A program made the position numbers and the translations under genes. A stretch of 64,000 bases of DNA from Alitta virens. Taxonomy: Eukaryota; Annelida; Polychaeta; Phyllodocida; Nereididae. The stretch lies in contig OW028574.1 of assembly GCA_932294295.1 (NCBI GenBank), positions 53,504,797-53,568,796 on the forward strand, read 5' to 3'. Shown piece by piece: positions 24,351 through 36,020 of the stretch (within the stretch, counting starts at the first letter, position 1; the number at the start of each line of letters is the position of its first letter). The notes beneath the pieces were generated by a model that was not told the DNA's origin, made no database searches, and was given only the letters and a program-made list of their open reading frames with translations.

Positions 24351-25385
24351 AAGCCAGCCAGCAAGCCAGCCAGCAAGCCAGCCAGCAAGCCAGATCTGTA
24401 TCACCAGCCACATCAATGTCACCAGCCAGATCCGTGTCACCAGCCAGATCATCAGCCAGGTCCAGATCCAGAAGCAATTCCAGATCTGTAACTCTGCCTC
24501 CTGAGGCTGCTCCTGGGCCACCCAAGTTCGCTACTACTGGCAAGGGGAAGAAGCAGAGGGACAAGACAAAGTGATAATTCATGATGATGTTGAGGAAGAT
24601 TTGGCAGATTGGTTTCGTTCCAACTCTGTGTTATACGACCGTACCGAGGGCGACTGGAAGAACACTCTGTACAAGAACAGACTGTATGAGGAGAGGGTGC
24701 TTCCTAAAACCCACCTATCATTGTGAAGGTGGGACCTTCGGGATGTGGGACCAAGATGCTGACAGCCAGGAGGCAGTGGATAGTGCATACAGCTGGTTAA
24801 CGGACTTTATCCAGAGAATGCCAACCAGGCAAGGCAGAAGTATGGTGAACGCCTAGCTAGAAAGAGGAAGAAGGATAGTGATTACCCTCAGAGCTCAACT
24901 TCTATGGACAGTGGACCAGAGCTAGAGGATTCCATCATCATTCCAGATGAGAAGCGTTCCAGGGCAACTCAAACTGGAAGTGCTACAGCCCGCCATTTTT
25001 CTGCTTCTTTAAAGGGTGGTCCATACAAGAGGAAAAAGAGACACACTTCTGAACCTGGCAAGTCCTGCACATAGTGAAGAAGATGGCTGATGTGACCTCC
25101 TCTGTCCATGAACACTATGCTCGGAAGGTAGACCTTGACCCTGCCTCAGCTGCCAAGCGTACCTTCTGTGATTCGATTTACCATGAGAGTCTCACCCTCC
25201 CTGAAGATCTCTGGATGGACTTCCAGACCCAGGCCTTCACTCTACTGATGCAAGCCAAACAGCAGGCCAGACTCAGGACGATGGCTCCTCAGCAATTCCA
25301 GCAAGTCCCTCAGCAGCAGCAGCACTACCATCAACTCACTCAGCAGCAGTTTTATCCTCAGCATCAGCAGCAGCCTACCAGGTAA
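24115..25385 (+). pseudogene. PIF/Harbinger-type accessory ORF with MADF-like domain, frameshifted
   Basis: A plus-strand ORF interrupted by frameshifts. ATG at 24219 opens MGPKQVKKK, after which the frame at 24240-24574 reads SPARVASTSSSSQQ, a long AlaSerGln repeat (agccagcaagccagcc tandem), and an Arg/Ser tract. In a shifted frame at 24567-24725 follows DDVEEDLADWFRSNSVLYDR then EGDWKNTLYKNRLYEE, similar to the start of MADF/Myb-SANT-like DNA-binding domains. Further on, LTARRQWIVHTAG resembles the end of that domain. The segment 25079-25385 reads VHEHYARKVDLDP and ends in a Gln-rich tail (QQFQQVPQQQQHYHQ). Animal Harbinger elements carry such a DNA-binding partner protein next to the transposase, and a transposase fragment lies immediately downstream on the other strand. 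The domain call comes from pattern recognition only. Confidence 0.6.
24298..24395 (+). repeat. (CCAGCAAG/CCAG)n tandem repeat
   Basis: About 98 bp of ccagc(a)agcc units encode the SQQA/SQPA run. The antisense WLAGWLACW frames are shadows. Confidence 0.9.
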
Positions 25386-25427
25386 GGCCAGGTTCTAAAG
25401 CTTTCCTCCAAAAAGTATCTTCCTTCT

Positions 25428-25770
25428 CTAAGAGGGGTCCAACTCTTTCAAGCAATCACTGAGCAAGGCTGGTTCAACTCTCATGAAGTTCTTGAAGGAT
25501 GCCACATCTTCATTCTTTAATTCCTTCATTAACTTCTCATACTGGCCATACATTGGTCTACTGAGGAGCCAGGGTCTTGTCCAATACCTTTTCTTCTTTG
25601 CCTTTCTTTCTTCCACCTTTTGTGAAGCAGCAATGATGTCACTACTAAGTTGGTATTTACCATAGTAAGTAGCATCAAGTCTTTCTCATCCATAGGCCTC
25701 TCCATGGTGAATGTGTAGACTACTGTGTAGACTACTGCCAAGGTAGAAATGTGGTCAGAACAGGCATGCA
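25428..25770 (-). pseudogene. PIF/Harbinger transposase N-terminal fragment
   Basis: The minus strand from about 25640 to 25428 reads RKAKKKRYWTRPWLLSRPMY, GQYEKLMKELKNEDVASFKN and FMRVEPALLSDCLKELDPS, the conserved opening of HARBI1-like transposases, with the RYW-RPWL box and the DxxxFKNFxRxxP box. Directly upstream in another frame is MDEKDLMLLTMVNTNLVVTS, a plausible true N-terminus after a frameshift near 25610. The catalytic DDE domain is absent: sequence after 25428 is the 3' end of the convergent MADF-like ORF. The element is therefore deleted and inactive. Confidence 0.75.
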
Positions 25771-25854
25771 TGCCTTATATATAGGAGAGGCGCTGTGGTT
25801 GACGTGGCACAAAACACCCAAAAACCCTCCCTCCAGGCATCAGTCGGCGAGAGG

Positions 25855-26075
25855 TCATGACTGGCGAGCGGTCATGGCCGGCGAGTGGTCATGGCCGGCG
25901 AGCGGTCAGCGAGCATTCCGTGAATGGTCGGCAAGCGGTTGGCATGTTTCTGCAGAGTGCTCGTGTTCACTCTCCTTCAATCCTGTTCACTCTTCAAACG
26001 GCAACAACACTGGATCCACACTTGAATTATCAGCGAGATGTTGGCGAGCAGTCGGAGAGTAGTCGGCAAGCAATT
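25855..26075. repeat. cluster of gcgagcggtcatggccg repeats
   Basis: The motif (g)gcgag(c/t)ggtcatggccg is repeated about three times, followed by looser copies such as ggcgagcagtcggagagtagtcggc. GC content is higher than in the flanks. It may be a subterminal region of the Harbinger relic. No clean TIR was found. Confidence 0.5.
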
Positions 26076-26317
26076 GGGGAGCTGTTGCTGACTTGCTTTT
26101 TCTTGCTGTCACTACGCATCAAATGAACAAGAGTGAAGCCAATTATATGGGTGTCACTCACTTGCCGGCTATGTGAGATAGTAGCTTTATACGTGAATTG
26201 CAGCCTGCCTTATTTGAATGACAAACTTACAATGGATAACATTGAAAGGTGTGTGGAAATCTACTTTAGTTTGGGGTTCAGCATGCAAAGATTTTGGAAT
26301 GCATGGCACATCATAAA

Positions 26318-26436
26318 AAAATTTTTTTTGGTTTAAACGAAAAAAACCCTTTGGTTTATACCAAAATCTTTTGGTTTAAACGAAAAGTTGGACAACGTTT
26401 GGTTTATACCAAAAAATTGGTTTAAGAAAATAATAT
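26318..26436. repeat. tandem of palindrome-like TTTGGTTTAWAC motifs
   Basis: TTTGGTTTAAACGAAAA and TTTGGTTTATACCAAAA alternate: the first near 26328, the second near 26353, the first again near 26370, the second again near 26398, with a final ttggtttaag. Each unit is close to self-complementary. No ORF is present. Origin unknown. Confidence 0.75.
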
Positions 26437-28139
26437 AATTTCAGTGGCAGCAACTTCGGTAGTTTACCTCACAAACCTATGTCATAAAAATTACTCCAAT
26501 AAATGGGTATACTTCTATAAACCTCTACTCCCATTGAGAGTAAATTTACATTCTGTTGGGATTTTAAAATTATTCTCCAATCGATCGTCTGCTCTGGTTT
26601 TTCTCCAACAGAGGCCATGTCAGAGGAGTAAAGAAAGTTTACTTCTAGTTCACTCCTTTTCGAGTACTTTTTGACAAGGCAAATAGTTGTTTCCACACAA
26701 AACGCTACTAAAGAGATGGTTTTAGCTTCACTATTATCAATTATCCTTTCGCCTCAAATATATACCAGAAAAAACAGCCTATACCATGGGGATCATGCCT
26801 TTCGTATCATTAGTTTTGCCAGGGCCTGTGATAATTATAGTGATTTCTCTGAGAGACACATCACACTGTGTGAATCTGTCCTCAAGCAAAGATATAAGTT
26901 TAGGTTTTTGTGTAAATATTTGCAGTAGGTATACTTACAACAAAAGTATGCAAAGTCATGTGAAGAGATCAGATTCCTCTTCCAGTTTTGGTAAACCATG
27001 CTCGCTTTGTTATGTTAGATCTCTAGTGAAAAATAGCAGTTTATATCAGGCTAAGACTGAGTTAATTCCACACTATGAATACAAGAAAATTATTATGACA
27101 CATAATGAGTGTGTAGGAGACTCCTCAATGGAAAATTTTAAATAGTATTTTCCGCTATTGAGGAGCTACATTACAACATTAGGAATCATTTCACTTGGAA
27201 TATTTATGCACCAGACAAGGTATTACTCTTTCCAAATCTGTCATAAGACAACGATAAGTTTATATTGTATAATTTTAAAGTAGAAAGATACATATGAGTT
27301 GTTCTTATAAAGTATTTGGTTATGGTGCATTGCTAAGATTGGGAAAAATCATATCCAAGAAACATTCCTATTGATCTTACTACAATATATCAACGTTTAC
27401 TGGACTTTTTTTTGTGTGTGACGATATTATTTGAATAGTGAAAGGTTTCACCTGTTGTGTTCATCAGATGCGTTTATTTAATGCATTACATCTTCCAAAA
27501 TGTTAATTTTTTTTTTCTGAATTAATTCTGTGGCTAAGCTCATTTTACAATTAAAAACAAATGAAAAACTTCTGAAGTGCCAAATGAATAAATGACAACT
27601 TTGCATCGATTATTATTGTACTATTCTTGCAAAAAAAACCCCAAAAACCTGTAATACCTTGCTTTTAGCTATGCCAACAAAAACAGCAATATTATGACCA
27701 CTTATTCATGTATATTAATGTATGCAATTAACATATGTAACCATGAGTGTGTGTTATGTGCACGAAGGGGCCCAATGGCCATTAACAATAATCAATGTGG
27801 AGCCTGAAACACACCCGCTAGTAGTACCAAAAATGGGGGCTAGTAAACTATGAGTGCTCGAAGTCCACACGTGTTGATGAAATATGCATGTACAGAGCTA
27901 AACAGTGATGACAAGCATGGAACAGGGATCTGATTTAGGTGATTCTTGAGGCTGTGTTTAACACATGTGTCTCTTTTTGTTTACCTGAATTCTAATATGT
28001 TTGCATTGTATCACACTTCATGCGCTGGTTAGTATAGTAGTACACGCCATTAGGAGCCCTTGAGGAGGAGTTCCAGTCTGACCCTTAAGCCGTATTGTAA
28101 AGACGAGGACCACTTGTATATAATTCTTTAAAATTCATC
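26437..28139. other. non-coding stretch
   Basis: No gene recognised. Short ORFs at 26444-27145 on both strands show no family resemblance. Poly-A and poly-T runs occur near 27510 and 27630. Confidence 0.45.
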
Positions 28140-28916
28140 TGGCACGACGTTGCATCATCTTATTAAGTACATGAGACTCAAGACTCAAGACAGTTTATTT
28201 ATCTGTTATGTGACATATATACATATAAAAATGTATAAATATAAATAACCCATTAATCAAAAACATGATCACAACAGACCAGGAAGATAGCCCTAAGACC
28301 CTACCTGGGTCGTTAGCAAGCCATCCCCCTGTGTTTCAGAATGAGCAGTGCAACATCAACTGTCCATACACATATATAGTAATGTAGACAATGAAATCAT
28401 GAAAACTGAAAGCATTTGGATGAGATTCACAAGCTATTGTATCGTAACTTTTTCATTTAATTCATTAACAAAGTCAATGGTCACCTCATCAAGTTGTATC
28501 TTAATTTACTCTACTTTTTTCTGAGGGGTATGGAAGAGCATTGCTTTTGTCTTAGATCCGTTTATTGATAATTTATTATCTTTGAACCGAGTGCTAATCG
28601 ACTGAATTTCTCTAATAATGTATCTTTCTAGATCATGATTATTATTGCCAAAGGCCTCTAAAACAGCAAATAAAGCAGTGTTATACGCATATACAAATGA
28701 TTTAAACATGTTGCAGGCCTTCAGCAAGTCGTTTAGGTATATTATAAAAAGTAAAGGTCCCATAATGGAACCTTGTGGAACTCCTGTATGTATACGGCTT
28801 AAACTTGAACAAGCATCATTAAAAACAACATACTGTTTCCTATTAAAAAGATAGTTTTCCAATAGTTTTAATGTGATTCCTATAATATAAGAGCTTTTCA
28901 TCAAATATTGCTCATC

Positions 28917-29455
28917 ATTCTATGGAGCATTATTACAGAACTTCAAAAGTATCGAAAAACTTTGCGTTGTGTGGCGAAAAGCATTACGGCAGATATGTAA
29001 ATTACCATATAGGAATCACTGTGATATTGTAGCATGCCTCACAGACATGCCATATGCCAGACACCTGTTTATGCAAAGGATGTTAAAATTTGCTAATTAT
29101 GCTCTGAATCACAAGGTCCCAGTAATTGCATATGTGATGCAAAATGCTATGAGCATTGACTCTTCGTTACTGAAAAGCAATGTTGAGTACTGTGGTAAGG
29201 CACTGGGTACTAGTCATGATGTACCAAATAATAGCAAAATCTCACTGCAGGAGGACATGTAAAACTCCTCATGCCCAATGTATGACATACACCCTCAAGG
29301 AACTGCTTTTGTCGAGGGACAGAGAGATGCATTGCATGTCGACAATTGTTGAAGTGAATAAACTCATATATCAAATTTCTGTAAATTAAACTATATCTTT
29401 TAAAAATCATGTGTAAATAAATTTTCTGTGTGCCACTGGGTACGAAATAAAGATG
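28917..29455 (+). mobile_element. 3' end of a second LINE inserted in the first, opposite strand
   Basis: The plus strand reads EKLCVVWRKALRQICKLPYR, NHCDIVACLTDMPYARHLFM and MLKFANYAL, the C-terminal region after the RT in many non-LTR elements. It interrupts the minus-strand RT exactly between LEYYGI and the NRKQYV segment, so it inserted later. Its 3' end probably lies near the atgatatatatg stretch at 29450. attctatgg (left) and attccatag (right) are possible diverged target duplications. Confidence 0.7.
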
Positions 29456-30817
29456 ATATATATGTAATTCCATAGTATTCTAGCTTACACAGTAAAATTT
29501 CATGGTCCAGCGTATCAAAGGACTTTGAGTGATCCAGGTAGATGTTAAGTGGAACTTCTCCTTTATCCATACTATTGACAATTCTATCTACAATTTCCAT
29601 GGCAGCATGTTCAGTAGAATGATTACGTCTAAAGCCATACTGGTTGTCAAAGAATAGTTTATGTTCTGTGAAATACTTGTATAGTTGATCATGTAGAAAT
29701 CTCTTAAAGCCTTTGACACACTGGGTAATAAGGAAATAGGACGGTAATTTCCTTGCGATTTTCATACTTTGATTGATAATTACGGTGAGTAATGGTGTTA
29801 TATCATTTTTAGAATATTTATGTGCTTATTAGATAGCCCATCCATACCATAACTAGATTTGGGTTTAAGTTCATCAATAATTTTCATAACAGTTTCATTT
29901 GTAACTTTTTTAAAGCAAAAAATATTTTGAATTGGTCTCTGCAGATATGACTTCTATATTCTCAGCCAACAAGTGTCCTATATTTATGAAGAATTCATTA
30001 TTTGCTATAACATTTGGATCACTTTGTTCTACATTATTTTTGACATAAGTATCAGGCATAGGTTTCATTTTAGTTCCTTGAGAGTATTGTATAAATTGTC
30101 AGAAACTGGGGTCTTTCGTAGTCTTTGATACATTTTATCTCTAAATTTGATTGAGTAAACAATGCCTTGAGTAATCCAGTCAGACTTTTTGTGTTTGTGC
30201 TTTTTGTATTTTACTAATTTATCTGGCATGTGTTTATCTAATGTTGTCTTTATTAAATTATCTAATAAATTATAATTTACATTGGGATCGTCCATTTCTC
30301 TAGAACTAAATCTTTGCATTTCTTCAAGTATAGACATGGAGTATATGTAATCAAAATTAACAGAATATGGTTGATGGTCGGATATATTTTGTAGAAGAAT
30401 ACCAGCAGTTGTTTTTGAAAAGTTTGCTGACAGTTTAATAAAACAGTTGTCTATTAATGTTTGACTGTGATCTGTTAATGGTATGTTATCGTAGGAAATA
30501 ATCCATTGTTCATAAGATTTTCAATAAAATTGTGTACATGCTCTTTTAAATTCATTTTCATGAGATCTATGTTGAAATCACCAGTAAGTGTAATTTCTGC
30601 ATTTGTATTAGAAATGTTTGATAGGATATTTGATATATCATCATTAAATGAATTATAATTTTCTGCATTTTCTCTTGGTGGACGATAAATGTTTCCTAAG
30701 ATAATTTTTTTTTGCTCTGAGTTGAATTTACAATTTGTTTATGATATCATTACCTTCAATAGGTATCTTTCAGGCAAAACCCAACACCACCGTGTAACAG
30801 CATCTTCTTGGTTTATG

Positions 30818-32011
30818 CATGGAGACAAGAGTAGAAGGAGTGGAAACTATTTTCGTCACACATAATTCGATAATTTTATGGCTTTCTGGTCATTAACTCC
30901 ATTGGATTTCCTGTTTCTTCAAATTTGGCACCTTTATTGGCAGTTTTATAGTTGGCGTTATGTCTTTCATCCAATCAGTGTCTCGGAGAGAGAAAGGGGT
31001 TCCATGGCCTCTCTTTGATTCCTGCTAGAAAACCCCTTTTTATGCTGTGCATCAAAAAATAAACAACAATACCTTTCATACATTAATTTTTAGAATTAAA
31101 TTCCTCTCCACTAGAGGATTATTTTGGCGTTTTCCCCTTGAAAATATGTATATTATTCTGAGCCAAAATACACACTTATTTAGCTAAAAAGTCGCATTTA
31201 AATTAGTAAAACCAGTTGTTGTTTACATTCTCATAACTTCTATGGTGCGAATTGGTGCGAAATTTGTTATTTTTAAGGAAAACTGACAACCCCCTATCAG
31301 TGGTAATGACAGCAGAATTCACTAGATTTTTTTAGGTATGAATAAGTGTAAATGTCACATAAATCAACAATCAATTACAGCAAATAGTTTAAAAATTATG
31401 GCTAGAATACATGAAAATCCCTGGTTTAAAAAAACACCTGACTTTATGCATGTACAATGTATGCACCTATGTATAATTGTATATAGATAATAATATTATT
31501 GCAAAGGAAAGGGCTTATCATTCCTACATTTCCATGATATATTAAGCAGTTTGGTAATGTTTACCACACTCAAATTTATATTACTTTTGAACTGCAAAAA
31601 AAAAAAAAACATTTAATTTGCATGTATACTGTTTTCATCACAATTAAGCCTGGTGATTTTTTCTTTTTACATTTTATATAATTTACAATATTTTCGAATT
31701 TTAATGACCAAGATTTTAAATTATTAAAACCTTGTATCTCTGAATTTAGAAGAGTGTATCATAAATTTTTAGGAATATATTAATCTTCGAGGGTTTTCAA
31801 AACGAGGTCACTGCAACAACGGTGTATAATCACCCTCTCAGTGCCACAGTGAGGTATGTGCATGACGGTCATTTAGGGGGTGATTTGTGGTAATAAAAGC
31901 AGTAATAAACAGGATAACGTGAAATTTCACAGATCCTTTAAACCTCATCTGAGACACTGACTGAACCTTTGAACATGCCGGGTTTCCACTCCTTCTACTC
32001 TTGTCTCCATG
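30818..32011. mobile_element. 1194-bp TIR element with 7-bp TSD (copy A of a two-copy family)
   Basis: The terminal inverted repeats, 30818-30847 and 31982-32011, are perfect over 30 bp and begin CATGGAGACAAGAGTAGAAG. The flanks carry GTTTATG directly repeated at 30811-30817 and 32012-32018. Removing the element and one flank rejoins the LINE endonuclease reading, which independently confirms the boundaries. No transposase ORF is present, so it is non-autonomous. Blocks ttcaaatttggcacctttat, cattggatt and aatcagtgtctcg are shared with the element at 45101-46280. Confidence 0.85.
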
Positions 32012-32170
32012 GTTTATGTATGAAATTACGATGTGTATATCCATTAAGTTGTAAAATAGCATTATCATAATCATTTGAAAGCCATGTTTCCTGTACAGCA
32101 ATAACAGAGATTGGACACTGAGCTATTTCAAATTGTTTTACATAAACTTGTAATTGTGAAAATTTAGCGC

Positions 32171-32178
32171 GCAGAGAC
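32171..32178. repeat. left 8-bp target-site duplication of the P element
   Basis: GCAGAGAC, identical to 36048-36055. In the LINE reading this encodes the Ser-Leu of the NCQSLRAKF segment. Confidence 0.95.
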
Positions 32179-32205
32179 CACTGACCTATATATATGGACG
32201 GCTCA
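32179..32205. repeat. left terminal inverted repeat of the P element
   Basis: 27 bp, the exact reverse complement of 36021-36047. It contains a TATATATA core. In P elements the transposase THAP domain binds near the ends. Confidence 0.95.
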
Positions 32206-32663
32206 CCACCCCATATGGCTGAAGCCTCAAGGCCGCCATCTTACTACTCTGTACCCCTCTGCAATCCCACCCCCCCCCCCCCCGAACCCCATCATAGGAA
32301 TGAACAGTAAATTGACAAAACAACAGTTGTCACTGTGGATTAACCTACTAATTTATTTATAAACGTATGGTAAAACTATATGTACATGTTAAAGTACAAT
32401 AATTAGCAGAAACCAATATGGCAAGAAACATAAAAGAAACATAAACTATATATAAAAGAATCATAAACTATACAGCATAAAGAAACATATATGTTCAAGG
32501 ATACAAAGACTTTTTACCTTCCGATGTTTACTGTACATATCCACAGAAAATTAATACACATATAATGCAGTTCCCTGCCTATGGTAAATTGACATACAAC
32601 AAAGTATGTTCGGTGGTGTTTGTTCTACGCCAGTTAAAAAATAACATTGCAAAATAAAATACC

Positions 32664-35600
32664 CTACTGATTTTTAAACAAAATTAGCTTCCCCAGTGTT
32701 TTCCTAACCCTCTTGCCTGTGATTACTTCATTGTATCTGCATGCCAGATGATGAAGTCTCACCTTGCTATAACAGGCACATATACATTTAATCAAGGCAA
32801 ACACATGATTATTATGTGGTTCACAATCAAACATGTGGTCATTTAATTTGGCAAAGGTGTTACTTCCACATATTCCAAGGACATCTCTAGTTATGGTTGG
32901 GGTGATGTTTTTACCCTGTGGAACTCCCTCAATTCCACACAGAATACGCTGGAAGCATTTCTCTGTTTCCAAGCACACCTGGACGAGGCTATCGGATGGC
33001 TTGATTAAACCTCCTCTGTCTTTTACAGCGATGAGGCTGTGAGCAACATTGCCTTCCTCAAAGACATCAACTGTGAGGGCTGCACAGCAATCTTCACAGT
33101 GAATCCTGGACTTTACCATTGTGACGACATGACCTGCAATGTAGCCAACAACTGCCTCTTTGAAAGTGGATAGAGTAAAGAGGTCTTCTACAACTTGGTG
33201 GTCCTCATGTTGTTGCTCCTCCAACATGGTGTCATGGCGTCTTGCTACTAGCATGTCACCAGTGGCATCAGGGATAGCAGTTTGCAATGGTCCAGCGGTT
33301 GATCCACAGTGAAGAATGCTTGTGTGGTCTTGGGGCAGGCAGTTTCCAGATGAGCATTTAATTTCATGTCGCACAAGCATACGCTTGTATGAAGCAGTGA
33401 ACTGTCGGACGGTAGGGTTGTTGTTAAATCCACCTGATGATCTAATGGCAGCAAAAAAAAGTTCGAGATGGTCCTGACTAAGCTTGTAAGTAAGTAGATA
33501 CCGTAAAGGAGATCCAGGAGGCTTTACATGGCGAAGATAGATCTGCTTGATGCTGTTAAGGGAAATGAGAAATCCCAGAAATGCAGTCTTCCTTATTGTT
33601 GACGTTATGGGCCTCCCAGTTGGATCCTGCAATGATCGAATATAACTGTCAACCTTGTTCAGGAAAGGCATGAATATGTCCTCATTGTCTGCTTTCATAG
33701 GTGCCTTTGCATTTTTACCAAATGGATTTCGGGAGTTCAGAACATCGAAAAGCCTGTCAAAATATTCAATAAACTGGCATGTGGCGGCACTTTCTGAGAA
33801 CTCTGGTAACTTCAGATCATCCCTGCAAAAATGAATGGCATCTGAGACGCTGGAACTCAATGTTTGGGCAGCCAAGTTTACTTTCATCTTCTGAGCTTTC
33901 CAAGCGATGTGTGTTCCTCGCAGCTTGTTGCCTAAACGCAATCCCTCTGCCTCTTGTAGTTTATGGAGTTTCTCCACGTACTGCCATTCAACTCTGTTGC
34001 CATCACCATCTAGCATGATGCCACATGATCCAAGAGTATTTCTCACCAATTTTAACATGTGGCAAGCATCAAGAATAACAAAAATTCTCTCTGAGGGACA
34101 AGCTGGATTTGGAAAGCTTGGATCCAAATTTCCCAGGTCAACGGAAACACCAAGCTGTTTCAGCATTGCGAAGTGGCATGATGGGCCATCACATGTAAGT
34201 GAAATAACTTTCACTCCAGCATCAGTCATCTTCTCAGTACACTGTTGCACTAGGTTTGCCTTCTCCCCACCTGTTAGACCATTAGTGAAAAAATACCCAA
34301 CAGGTACCTTCCAGTTTGCATTCACGCCAACAGCCATAAAAACCAGTGCCTCTGTAGCAATAGGAGAAGAGTCATCATCGATTCCAGTCCCAAGATCCAC
34401 AAATCCAGTCATCTGCTTTCCATCCCAATGAACATGCTTCTTAATGGCCATCTCGTCCAACATCACTGAGCAGACCACCTCTTTTCCATTCACCTTGGCC
34501 ACTTTTGCCCTCTCTCTCAACATAGTGAACACATCACTGGTGAAACCTGGGCTGCCATTTACTCCAGTGTACCACCTTCTAATTGTCGAGGGATGGGGCA
34601 GGCTCAATTCAAATGTTTCACGAACATAGTTGTAAGCCTTTGCTGAGTAGAAGCTTAAAGTGAGGGCAAATGACTTCAGCAATGGATCATATTCCTGCTT
34701 TGAAGCTTTATTTTCATCTTTGGTGAGTACCCGTTTCATCAGTTCCAATGGGATTCCGGAGAATGACTTTTCAAGTACCTCAGCACCAGACGATGATAGA
34801 AAGTTTTGTTTTTGAATGTCCTCAACAATTGCTGTCAAACTTTCAACTTTTTTCCTCAGTCTTCTAACCCTCTGCTGATCTGTCTTTAGTTTCTTTTTGC
34901 AGGTATTGATGGCATCCAGAGCATTGTGAAGTTTATGCTTCAGCTTTCTTGGGCTTGTAATTGAGTAGCTATGTTCATTGGTGGCTACCTGTGCTGAGCT
35001 GCACGATGCTTGAGGCTGATCATCAGGGTCTTCTATTTGTGCAGTAATTTCATCAGCATCACAACTTAATTGATGTCTTGTAGCAGGTGCTTTGCGTTGT
35101 TTTCCTTTCTGGAACATATTTCACAGGAAAAATAAGCATCAAATTACAGATGTACATAATCCCAGCATCTACTGGTATAATTGTAACATCAAATATATTG
35201 CAATTCATTTTACAGTTTTATAAATTTATGAGCATTTAGTATGATTTGTCCCTAGCTCATTTTCACAGGCCTGGCCTAAAATCTTTTCATTATCTAAACT
35301 AATTCTATTATCTTACCTTTTGTAAATGATCAGGGAAACTGAATAATGTTGGTAGAGCACCGGGTTTGAGTCTAACCGTTTGGCCTGTCCTGTCAAACCA
35401 TGATTTTTCAAAATGATCAGAACAGAGTACACTTTTCTTGCTTGGCTTATAGTTGGATCTCTTTAGCCTATTGCCCCAGTCCTGTCTTCTTGCTGGATCC
35501 TTGGGAAACCTGAGCAAAGGTTGAGCATATTGTTGAATATTCACATTTGGACTAAGTTAAATTTCCAGGCATTTTTCAGAAGTTGAATTTAACTTAATAT

Positions 35601-35854
35601 ACATGTATATTGTACATATTTATAAATGATAATGTACTATAGCCTTGTAATACTAATCATCTAATTTCCTGCATTAACAGAAATGTGATAGGCGTAATAA
35701 ACACTGATATTAAACACAACATGTGTGGTGATATTGAAGCAGGACTGAAAGGTGTGATAAATAAGTTTTTGTATATAGTTACTTACACATGAAATGTTTT
35801 TCCAGTGACTTTCCCTTGTTCATTGTTGCATCCAAATGCCGCACAATACGGCAT
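32664..35854 (-). CDS. P-element transposase with THAP domain (THAP9-like), 3 exons, 901 aa
   Basis: Exon 1 is 35787-35854 (ATG, MPYCAAFGCNNEQGKVTGK), exon 2 35317-35509, exon 3 32664-35108. Donors are GTAAGT and GTAAGA, acceptors CTCAG and TTCCAG, and the phases join without stops. The first ~85 residues form a C2CH THAP zinc finger: CAAFGC, the FPKDPARRQDW tryptophan box, CSDHF, and a LPTLF box like the AVPTLF of the family. A coiled coil (about residues 145-190, LKTDQQRVRRLRKKVESL) follows, as in P transposases. The catalytic RNase-H-like core shows acidic candidates in conserved boxes: MLDEMAIKK (Asp about 305), TCDGPSCH (Asp about 394), ILDACHMLKLVRN (Asp about 434) and HLELFFAAIR--GGFNNNPT (Glu about 636). 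The length matches human THAP9 (about 900). The standalone Met of exon 3 (MFQ) lies in the intron. It encodes the cut-and-paste enzyme of the surrounding element and acts in the nucleus. No lesion is seen. Whether it is expressed is unknown. Confidence 0.93.
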
Positions 35855-36020
35855 AGTCAAAATAAAAAGCCGTAAAATTGGTTTTTTTTTACATATAATG
35901 AGGATCAAGCTATTGAAACTTGTGTTTCCTAATGTGACAAACAAGCATGTAACAGAGTACTAAGATGGCGGTTTAGGGGGTTCCGGGTGCTTCATTAAAA
36001 GTCCATAAAGAAGGGGTGCA

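Noticed and set aside
24217..24582. Minus-strand WLAGWLAC ORFs resembling a repeated membrane protein
   Set aside because: They are antisense translations of the AlaSerGln tandem repeat.
26444..27145. Several ORFs of 75-119 codons
   Set aside because: They overlap on both strands, have no recognisable domains and no splice-site support.
35109..35117. MFQ as the transposase start
   Set aside because: These nine bases belong to the intron: the TTCCAG acceptor at 35109-35114 joins to an upstream THAP exon in phase.
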